This document shows positions 57,627-64,000 of a stretch of 64,000 nucleotides of DNA, piece after piece. Both the position numbers and the translations under genes were made by a program. Numbering within the stretch: position 1 is the first letter of the stretch; the number at the start of each line of letters is the position of its first letter. The notes below the pieces were generated by a model. That model ran no database searches. It had not been told where the DNA came from and saw only the letters and a list, made by a program, of their open reading frames with translations. Origin of the DNA: Actinacidiphila yeochonensis CN732 (GTDB lineage Bacteria; Actinomycetota; Actinomycetes; Streptomycetales; Streptomycetaceae); the NCBI RefSeq assembly GCF_000745345.1, contig NZ_JQNR01000003.1:310001-374000 (forward strand), read 5' to 3'.

Positions 57627-58961
57627 TTACGCCGTCTGGGGGCTGAGGCGCGCGGAGTCGCCGGGGTCGCTGTCGACCGGGGTGGTCTGGTCCTGCGAGG
57701 AGCCGCCCGAGGTGCTGCCCGAGCCGCCGCCGGAGGTGCTGCCCGAGGAGCCGCCGCCGTGCAGCGCGCTGCCCTTCTGCCAGTCGGCCCAGCTGAGGTT
57801 CCAGTCGCCGAAGCCGTTGTCGAACGGGGTCATCATCGGGCCCTGGCTGTTGACGACCTGGACGACGTCGCCGAGCTGCACGTGGTCGAAGAACCAGTGC
57901 GCGTCGTCGGTGCTCATGCCGGTGCAGCCGTGGCTGACGTTGGCGTAGCCCTGGGAGCCGACCGACCACGGCGCGGCGTGCACGTATTCACCGCTCCATG
58001 TCACCCGGGTGGCCCAGTAGACGGGCAGGTCGTAGGAGTCGGAGCTGCCCGCGGCGATGCCGACGGTGGAGCTCTTCATCTGGACGAACGACTCCTTGTC
58101 CAGCACCACCTTGATGCCGTTGCGGGTGTCGAAGCCCGGCTTCCCGGTGGTGACGGGGATGGTGCGCACCACCTTGCCGTCGTCCTTGAACGTCATCTGG
58201 TCGGTGGAGGCGTCGGTGAGCGCCTCGACGCGGTCGCCGGTGTGGATGGTCAGCGGCTTGTCCACGCCGCCGTAGAGGTTCTTGCCGACCCGCACCCCGC
58301 TGAGGGTGCTGCGGGCGGTGATGGCGGCGTGCGCCGGCCAGTAGGTCTTGGGCCGGTAGTGCAGGGTGCGGTCGTCGACCCAGTACCAGGAGCCGGCGTC
58401 GGCCTGCGGGGCGCTGCCGACCTGGAGGTGGGACTCCACGACGGCCCGGCTGGCCTGGTCCTTCACGGGGGCGCTCAGCGTCGCGACGATGGGCTCTCCG
58501 ACGCCGTAGGTGCCGGCGTCGGGGCCGAAGGTGACGTGGAAGCCGGCGGAGGCGCCGGTGGTGTCGAAGCTGAGGGTCTTGCGGCCGGGGTGGCCGCCGT
58601 TGTCCTCGGTGCTCACCCGGACGGTGTAATGGGCGCCTGCCGCGAGCGGGCTGGTGGAGCGCCAGCTCTTGCCGTCGGCGCTGAGCTGGCCGCTGACGTA
58701 CCGGCCGGTGGCGTCGGTCGCGGTGACGTCGGTGATCTGGGAGCCGTCCTTGACGGAGACCGTCAACGGCTTGGCCGGGTCCGCCTTCCCGCCGCTGACG
58801 GCGGTGAAGGTGACCTTCGCGGAGGCGGTGTGCGGCTTGTCGGCCAGCGGGTTGCCGTTGCCGCCGCAGGCAGCGAGGCTCGCCGCCAGGGGGGCGGCGA
58901 TCAGTACGTGGCGCAGGCGTATGAGGCGCAGGGGGCGGGAGCGTTCGCAGAGGTGGTTCAT
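57627..58961 (-). CDS. L,D-transpeptidase lipoprotein
   Basis: 444 residues. A lipobox LAASLAAC (Cys about 32) makes it an exported lipoprotein. Two Ig-like domains (about 45-250) precede the YkuD catalytic domain with AAPWSVGSQGYANVSHGCTG, whose nucleophile is C346 with H344 nearby. It makes 3-3 cross-links in peptidoglycan, as M. tuberculosis LdtMt2. A Gly/Ser-rich tail ends the protein. It interrupts the respiratory gene cluster between ctaE and ctaF. Confidence 0.94.
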   Translation of the reverse strand: MNHLCERSRPLRLIRLRHVLIAAPLAASLAACGGNGNPLADKPHTASAKVTFTAVSGGKADPAKPLTVSVKDGSQITDVTATDATGRYVSGQLSADGKSWRSTSPLAAGAHYTVRVSTEDNGGHPGRKTLSFDTTGASAGFHVTFGPDAGTYGVGEPIVATLSAPVKDQASRAVVESHLQVGSAPQADAGSWYWVDDRTLHYRPKTYWPAHAAITARSTLSGVRVGKNLYGGVDKPLTIHTGDRVEALTDASTDQMTFKDDGKVVRTIPVTTGKPGFDTRNGIKVVLDKESFVQMKSSTVGIAAGSSDSYDLPVYWATRVTWSGEYVHAAPWSVGSQGYANVSHGCTGMSTDDAHWFFDHVQLGDVVQVVNSQGPMMTPFDNGFGDWNLSWADWQKGSALHGGGSSGSTSGGGSGSTSGGSSQDQTTPVDSDPGDSARLSPQTA

Positions 58962-59304
58962 GCGTTCACGCTAAGAACGGCACCGCCTTCCCGCGCGGTG
59001 GACGCCTGCAAAACGGTGAGCCCGTCGCGGCCTCGGCCGGGCGGGCGGCGGGCCGCCGGCCGGCGGCTGACGAGCGGCCGGCTGGCGGCCGGCTGGCGAG
59101 GCCGCGGGGCGGGCGTTGGGCCACTGGCAAGGGGTCCGCGAGCGGCCGGCCGGCAGCTGTCGGGCCACTGGCAGAGGGCTGCCGGGCGGCGCCGCCGGGC
59201 AGCCGAAAGGGCGGGCCCGGACACCGTTGGAAGGTGTCCGGGCCCGCCCGGGGTCGCTCTCCGACCGGCCACGGGCCCCCTGCCGGGGGCGCCGCGGCGC
59301 CGGA
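58962..59304. other. 343-bp gap between ctaF and the L,D-transpeptidase
   Basis: Extremely G/C-rich with short repeats of cggccggctggcgg near 59060-59110. The ctaF terminator is at 59209-59249. The L,D-transpeptidase promoter should lie near 58970-59030 but was not identified. Confidence 0.45.
59209..59249 (-). terminator. Terminator of the ctaCDF operon
   Basis: A perfect 17-bp stem (59209-59225 with 59233-59249) around a 7-nt loop, about 55 bp after the ctaF stop. Confidence 0.85.
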
Positions 59305-59703
59305 TCACTGCGTACGGTCCTCGCCTCGGTAGTACTCGAAGACCCAGCCGTACACGCCGAACAGGATCACCGGCAGCGCGAAGAACATCAGCCACCAGCC
59401 GAAGATGATGCCGAGGAACGCGAGGCTGCCACCGATCGCCAGGGAGAGCGGCTGCCAGCTGTGCGGGCTGAAGAAGCCCAGCTCGCCGGCGTCGTCGGCG
59501 ATGTCGGCGTCCTCCCGGTCCTGGGCGCCGGTGTCGGCCCGCCGCGCGGTGAACGCGAGGTAGAAGCCGATCATGGTGCACAGGGCGAAGGCCAGGAAGA
59601 GCGCCGTGGTACCGGCCGCCTCATGGGACCACAGGCCGTAGACGATCGCCATCACCAGGATGAAGACGGCGAGTCCGATGAACATCTTGCCCTGGACCTT
59701 CAC
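59305..59703 (-). CDS. ctaF: Cytochrome c oxidase subunit IV
   Basis: 132 residues with four membrane segments (about 7-25, 30-50, 83-102 and 104-122). [31 protein letters not shown] and [30 protein letters not shown] match the actinobacterial CtaF family, specific to this phylum's aa3 oxidase. Its GTG overlaps the ctaD stop (GTGA), making it the third gene of ctaC-ctaD-ctaF. Confidence 0.95.
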   Translation of the reverse strand: MKVQGKMFIGLAVFILVMAIVYGLWSHEAAGTTALFLAFALCTMIGFYLAFTARRADTGAQDREDADIADDAGELGFFSPHSWQPLSLAIGGSLAFLGIIFGWWLMFFALPVILFGVYGWVFEYYRGEDRTQ

Positions 59704-61439
59704 GACCGGCCCTCCACATCGTCGGCACCGGTGATCGGCGCGGTGGTGGCACCAGCGGCGGCCAGCGCGTCGATCGCCGCGATCTCCGGGTGGTGCAGGT
59801 CGAAGGCCGGGGATTCAGAGCGGATACGCGGCAGCGTGAGGAAGTTGTGCCGCGGCGGCGGGCAGGAGGTCGCCCACTCCAGCGAGCGGCCGTAGCCCCA
59901 CGGGTCGTCGACCTCGACCTTCTTGCCGTACTTGGCCGTCTTCCACACGTTGTAGAGGAACGGCAGGATCGACAGGCCGAGCAGGAAGGAGCTGATCGTC
60001 GACACCGTGTTCAGCGTGGTGAAGCCGTCGGCCGCCAGGTAGTCGGCGTAGCGGCGGGGCATGCCCTCGACGCCGAGCCAGTGCTGGACCAGGAAGGTGC
60101 CGTGGAAGCCGATGAACAGCGTCCAGAAGGTGATCTTCCCGAGCCGCTCGTCGAGCATCTTGCCGGTCATCTTCGGCCACCAGAAGTGGAATCCCGCGAA
60201 CATCGCGAACACCACGGTGCCGAACACCACGTAGTGGAAGTGGGCCACCACGAAGTAGGAGTCGGAGACGTGGAAGTCCAGCGGCGGCGCGGCGAGGATG
60301 ACACCGGTCAGACCGCCGAAGGTGAAGGTGATCAGGAATCCGATCGCCCACAGCATCGGGGTCTCGAAACTCAGACTTCCCTTCCACATGGTGCCGATCC
60401 AGTTGAAGAACTTCACACCGGTCGGTACCGCGATCAGGAAGGTCATGAAGGAGAAGAACGGCAGCAGCACACCGCCGGTGACGTACATGTGGTGCGCCCA
60501 CACCGTCACCGAAAGGCCGGCGATGGAGATGGTCGCGGCCACCAGGCCGACGTAGCCGAACATCGGCTTGCGCGAGAAGACCGGGATGACCTCGGAAATG
60601 ATGCCGAAGAACGGCAGCGCGATGATGTACACCTCGGGATGGCCGAAGAACCAGAACAGGTGCTGCCATAGCAGCGCCCCTCCGTTGGCCGCGTCGAAGA
60701 CGTGTGCCCCGAATTTCCGGTCGGCCTCCAGGCACAGCAGCGCGGCGGCCAGCACCGGGAAGGCGAGCAGCACCAGGACGGCGGTCAGCAGCACGTTCCA
60801 GCAGAAGATCGGCATCCGGAACATCGTCATGCCGGGTGCGCGCATGCAGATGATCGTGGTGATGAAGTTGACCGCGCCGAGGATCGTGCCGAAGCCGGAC
60901 AGCGCCAGACCCATGATCCACATGTCGGCGCCGACGCTCGGCGAGTTCACCGCGCTGGACAGCGGGGAGTAGGCGAACCAGCCGAAGTCCGCCGCGCCCT
61001 GCGGGGTGAGGAAGCCGCCGACGGCGATCAGCGAGCCGAACAGGTAGAGCCAGTAGGCGAACATGTTCAGCCGCGGGAACGCCACGTCGGGCGCGCCGAT
61101 CTGCAGCGGCATGATCCAGTTCGTGAAGCCCGCGAAGAGCGGGGTCGCGAACATCAGGAGCATCACGGTGCCGTGCATCGTGAACGCCTGGTTGAACTGC
61201 TCGTTCGACAGGAACTGGTTCCCGGGGCGGGCGAGCTCGGCGCGCATCAGCAGCGCCATGACGCCGCCGATGAGGAAGAAGGCGAACGAGGTGACCAGGT
61301 ACAGCGTGCCGATGGTCTTGTGGTCCGTGGTGGTGAGCCACGACACCGCGACCGAGCCCGGCTTCCTGGTGCGTGCCGGGATCTCGTCCTCGTAGGAGTC
61401 GTCAGCCGGCGCCGGCTGAGGTTCGTTGAGAATGCTCAT
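59700..61439 (-). CDS. ctaD: Cytochrome c oxidase subunit I
   Basis: 579 residues, 12 membrane segments. Low-spin heme His is in [12 protein letters not shown]; Cu_B/His-Tyr site is in [39 protein letters not shown] supplies two more Cu_B His; [21 protein letters not shown] holds the heme a3 and low-spin ligands. Reduces O2 to water and pumps protons. Start at [11 protein letters not shown], overlapping the ctaC stop (ATGA). The open frame continues upstream without meaning. Confidence 0.98.
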   Translation of the reverse strand: MSILNEPQPAPADDSYEDEIPARTRKPGSVAVSWLTTTDHKTIGTLYLVTSFAFFLIGGVMALLMRAELARPGNQFLSNEQFNQAFTMHGTVMLLMFATPLFAGFTNWIMPLQIGAPDVAFPRLNMFAYWLYLFGSLIAVGGFLTPQGAADFGWFAYSPLSSAVNSPSVGADMWIMGLALSGFGTILGAVNFITTIICMRAPGMTMFRMPIFCWNVLLTAVLVLLAFPVLAAALLCLEADRKFGAHVFDAANGGALLWQHLFWFFGHPEVYIIALPFFGIISEVIPVFSRKPMFGYVGLVAATISIAGLSVTVWAHHMYVTGGVLLPFFSFMTFLIAVPTGVKFFNWIGTMWKGSLSFETPMLWAIGFLITFTFGGLTGVILAAPPLDFHVSDSYFVVAHFHYVVFGTVVFAMFAGFHFWWPKMTGKMLDERLGKITFWTLFIGFHGTFLVQHWLGVEGMPRRYADYLAADGFTTLNTVSTISSFLLGLSILPFLYNVWKTAKYGKKVEVDDPWGYGRSLEWATSCPPPRHNFLTLPRIRSESPAFDLHHPEIAAIDALAAAGATTAPITGADDVEGRS

Positions 61440-62428
61440 GTGGTCTTGGGCTCCGAGTTCTTCGCGTTGCCCGTGGTGGCAATGCCCGCCGGCAGGTAGC
61501 CGGTCTGACCCTTGGCCGCCAGGTCCTTGAGGTGCTGCTGGTACTGCGCCGGCGTGACCACCTTGACGTTGAAGAGCATGCGCGAGTGGTCGACACCGCA
61601 CAGCTCAGCGCACTTGCCCTTGAAGTCGCCCAGCTTGTTCGGGGTGACCTGGAAGTCGTTGGTGTGCCCCGGGATGACGTCCATCTTCATCAGGAACGGC
61701 ACGATCCAGAAGGAGTGGATGACATCGCGGGAGGTGAGCACGAAGCGCACCGACTGACCCTCGGGCAGCCAGAGGGTCGGGCCGGGCAGGCCGGTGTCCG
61801 GGTCCTTGCTGGCGGCGGTGCCGACGTCGTAGACGCCCTCGTCGCCCGGCGTGAAGTCCAGCTTGTTGGTCGGGATCTCCGACAGTTCCTTCGGCACCGT
61901 GGCACCGGTGGCGGAGTCGCCGTCCACGTTCTCGACGTAGTTGAATCCCCAGCTCCACTGGAAGCCGACCACGTTGACCACGTGCTGCGGCTTCTTGGAG
62001 GTGTCGAGCAGCTTGGACTCGTCACGGGCGGTGAAGTAGAAGAGCACCGCGACGATGACGATCGGAACGACCGTGTACAGCGCCTCAAGGGGCATGTTGT
62101 ACCGCGTCTGCGGAGGGACCTCGACCTTGGTCCGGCTGCGCCGGTGGAAGATCACGCTCCACAGGATCAGGCCCCAGACAAGGATGCCGGTCACGAGTGC
62201 GGCGGCCCACGAACCCTGCCAGAGGGAGAGGATGCGGGGTGCCTGTTCCGTGGCCGGGCTGGGCATGCCGAGGCGGGGGTAGTCCTTGTACGAGCAACCT
62301 GTGGCGGTTACCAGGACCAGGCCCGCGGCCAGCGCCCGCGGCAGCCATCGCCGCATCGGGCGCCGAGGCATGGGAGTGCCTCCCACGCCCTTCTGGCCGT
62401 GGGGGAGGTCGGAGCCGTTGGGACTCAC
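61436..62428 (-). CDS. ctaC: Cytochrome c oxidase subunit II
   Basis: 330 residues. A lipobox-like [12 protein letters not shown] (Cys about 44) is followed by two membrane segments. The Cu_A domain has [20 protein letters not shown] and [21 protein letters not shown] with the Cys-x3-Cys and Met/His copper ligands. It receives electrons from QcrC. GTG start (VSPNGSDLP) chosen because S. coelicolor CtaC begins MSPNGSD; the open frame begins earlier. First gene of ctaC-ctaD-ctaF. Confidence 0.96.
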   Translation of the reverse strand: MSPNGSDLPHGQKGVGGTPMPRRPMRRWLPRALAAGLVLVTATGCSYKDYPRLGMPSPATEQAPRILSLWQGSWAAALVTGILVWGLILWSVIFHRRSRTKVEVPPQTRYNMPLEALYTVVPIVIVAVLFYFTARDESKLLDTSKKPQHVVNVVGFQWSWGFNYVENVDGDSATGATVPKELSEIPTNKLDFTPGDEGVYDVGTAASKDPDTGLPGPTLWLPEGQSVRFVLTSRDVIHSFWIVPFLMKMDVIPGHTNDFQVTPNKLGDFKGKCAELCGVDHSRMLFNVKVVTPAQYQQHLKDLAAKGQTGYLPAGIATTGNAKNSEPKTT

Positions 62429-62716
62429 GTAGCGCCTTCCCGAGAGTCTCGTCCGCGCCACCGGGTGTTCCGGCCGTGTATCTGTCTGGTCGGTCTGCCC
62501 CAGGCGCGGGCAAATAAGTGTGGATGTTTATGCGGCACAAACCCTACTGGACGCTATTCCGCGTCTCGCGGGGAGGGGGGCCAACGCGCCGGGGCTCACT
62601 CCGAAGGGGTGGAATCACGCGCTCCGGGGGCGTTCTGACACGCCGCCCGCACCCGGTACCGGGGTGGCGCGCACCGCCCGCGCGGGGCCGCCCGAGGCGC
62701 GGGGTACGGTGCCGAC
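62429..62716. other. 288-bp divergent region between ctaC and the cysteine desulfurase gene
   Basis: Contains an A/T-richer patch at 62508-62530 (aaataagtgtggatgtttatg). It should hold promoters of both genes. No palindrome or RNA motif convinced me. Confidence 0.4.
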
Positions 62717-63994
62717 GTGGCCTATTTCGACGCGGCTTCGGCCGCTCCCCTGCACCCGGTGGCCCGTGAGGCGCTGGTCGCCGCGCTGGACGAGGGGTGG
62801 GCCGACCCGGCCCGCCTCTACCGCGAGGGGCGGCGCGCGCGGATGCTGCTGGACGCCGCCCGGGAGGCCGCCGCGGACGCGGTGGGCTGCCGGCCGGACG
62901 AGTTGACTTTCACTCCTTCGGGGACCCGCGCCCTCCATTCGGCGGTGGCCGGGGCGGCGGCGGGGCGGCGCCGGGCCGGCCACCGGCTGGTGCTGTCGGC
63001 GGTGGAGCACTCGGCGGTGCTGCACGCCGCCGAGGCGGTGCCGCAGGGGCGGGTGGAGTTGGTGGGCGTCGACCGGGAGGGGCGGGTGGACGCCGCGGAG
63101 TTCGCCGCCGCGCTGACCCCGGACACCGCCCTGGCCGCGCTCCAGTCGGCCAACCACGAGGTGGGGACGGTGCAGCCGGTCGCCGAGGTGGCCGCAGCGT
63201 GCCGAGCCGCGGGGGTGCCGCTGCTGGTGGACGCGGCGCAGTCGCTGGCCTGGGGGCCGGTGGAGGGGCCGTGGTCGCTGCTGGCGGCGAGCGCGCACAA
63301 GTGGGGCGGTCCGCCGGGGGTGGGGCTGCTGGCGGTGCGCAAGGGCACCCGGTACGCGGCGCAGGAGCCGCCGGACGAACGGGAGTCGGGCCGGGCCCCG
63401 GGGTTCCCGAACCTGCCGGCGGTGGTGGCCGCGGCCGTGTCGCTGCGCGCGGTACGGGAGCGGGCCGAGGCGGAGGGGCGGCGGCTCGCGGCGCTGGTCG
63501 ACCGCATCCGGGCCCGGGTGCCGGAGCTGGTGCCGGACGCGGAGGTGGTCGGGCACGGCCGGCTGCGGCTGCCGCACCTGGTGACGTTCTCCTGCCTGTA
63601 CGTGGACGGCGAGGCGCTGCTGACCGGGCTGGACCAGGCGGGGTTCTCCGTGTCGTCCGGCTCCTCCTGCACCTCCGACACGCTGACGCCCAGTCATGTG
63701 CTGCGGGCGATGGGCGTGCTCTCCGAGGGCAACGTCCGGGTGTCGCTGCCGCCGGGCACCCCGGAGGCCGAGGTGGAGCGGTTCCTGGACGTGCTGCCGG
63801 GGGTGGTGGCGCGGGTGCGGGCGCAGCTGGGGCGCCGTCCTCGGAGCCGCGGCCGCCCGCGGCGGCCGGCTCGGGCGCGGCGGCGCCCGCGGACGGGCCG
63901 GAGGGGCGGCAGGGGCCTGAGGAAGCCGCGGGGCTGGTGGTGGACGCGCTCGGGAAGCGCTGCCCGATCCCGGTCATCGAGCTGGCCAAGGTGA
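62717..63994 (+). CDS. Cysteine desulfurase, apparently frameshifted before a TusA domain
   Basis: From GTG 62717, MAYFDAASAAPLHPVAREAL leads a PLP class V fold: TPSGTRALHSAVAG, LSAVEHSAVLHAA, LQSANHEVGTVQPV, LVDAAQSLAWGPV, ASAHKWGGPPGVG (PLP Lys) and SSGSSCTSDTLTPSHVLRAMG with the sulfur-accepting Cys. The domain ends at about 63825 (RVRAQLG). The frame then becomes Arg-rich and stops at 63994. In another frame, PSSEPRPPAAAG...AAGLVVDALGKRCPIPVIELAKVIG continues to the window edge: the Cys-Pro-x-Pro start of a TusA domain. Adding one G to GGGG at 63829-63832 would give the known IscS-TusA fusion. The C-terminus lies outside the window. Confidence 0.85.
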   Translation: MAYFDAASAAPLHPVAREALVAALDEGWADPARLYREGRRARMLLDAAREAAADAVGCRPDELTFTPSGTRALHSAVAGAAAGRRRAGHRLVLSAVEHSAVLHAAEAVPQGRVELVGVDREGRVDAAEFAAALTPDTALAALQSANHEVGTVQPVAEVAAACRAAGVPLLVDAAQSLAWGPVEGPWSLLAASAHKWGGPPGVGLLAVRKGTRYAAQEPPDERESGRAPGFPNLPAVVAAAVSLRAVRERAEAEGRRLAALVDRIRARVPELVPDAEVVGHGRLRLPHLVTFSCLYVDGEALLTGLDQAGFSVSSGSSCTSDTLTPSHVLRAMGVLSEGNVRVSLPPGTPEAEVERFLDVLPGVVARVRAQLGRRPRSRGRPRRPARARRRPRTGRRGGRGLRKPRGWWWTRSGSAARSRSSSWPR

Positions 63995-64000
63995 TCGGCG

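Overview
The window is chromosomal DNA from a Streptomyces-type actinomycete. Coding regions are very GC-rich with G/C in nearly every third codon position, GTG starts are common, many genes overlap by 4 bp (GTGA or ATGA), and the gene set is typical of the genus: geosmin synthase, TPP-controlled thiOSG, glkA, a MacRS-like two-component system, and the qcrCAB/ctaCDEF respiratory genes. From memory, the order from metF to ctaC matches S. coelicolor about SCO2103 to SCO2157, and also resembles the M. tuberculosis run Rv2172c to Rv2200c (Rv2175c, pknL, aroG, plsC, ArsA-like, fadD15, pimB, NlpC/P60, trpD, ctaE-qcrCAB, ctaC).

Layout. 0.2-6.1 kb: a HEPN-family protein, a TetR regulator, a CrtI-like FAD dehydrogenase with a MacR-box-like palindrome upstream, and a two-domain geosmin synthase. 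6.2-17.3 kb: one-carbon and thiamine metabolism (metF, a frameshifted thiE, a TPP riboswitch with thiO-thiS-thiG), an Rv2175c-type DNA-binding protein, a PASTA Ser/Thr kinase and an endonuclease IV-like protein. 17.3-23.6 kb: a sulfite-oxidase-type protein, bacterioferritin converging on its ferredoxin, and class II DAHP synthase diverging from a fused anthranilate synthase behind a tryptophan attenuator. 23.7-31.5 kb: uridine-kinase-like protein, the two-component system coupled to plsC, an esterase, a regulator remnant, and a divergent HxlR/NmrA-type pair. 31.5-43.2 kb: nuclease-like protein, glucokinase, ArsA-like ATPase, START-like protein, phosphoesterase, acyl-CoA synthetase, PimB-type mannosyltransferase and two coupled metalloproteases. 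43.2-52.4 kb: two NlpC/P60 hydrolases, a NYN-domain protein, rhomboid plus a RAM-domain protein, a class V aminotransferase behind a SAM-IV riboswitch, and trpD. 52.6-64 kb: the bc1 complex and aa3 oxidase genes in two operons, separated by a receiver-like gene and an L,D-transpeptidase, then a cysteine desulfurase that runs towards a TusA domain at the edge.

Two points stand out. First, RNA control is unusually dense: TPP riboswitch, leaderless tryptophan attenuator, and SAM-IV riboswitch with a six-codon reading frame behind it. Second, three genes (thiE, the anthranilate synthase fusion, iscS-tusA) each carry an apparent -1 frameshift at a G/C run, which looks more like base-calling loss than biology. 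I see no prophage, insertion sequence, CRISPR array, tRNA or rRNA.
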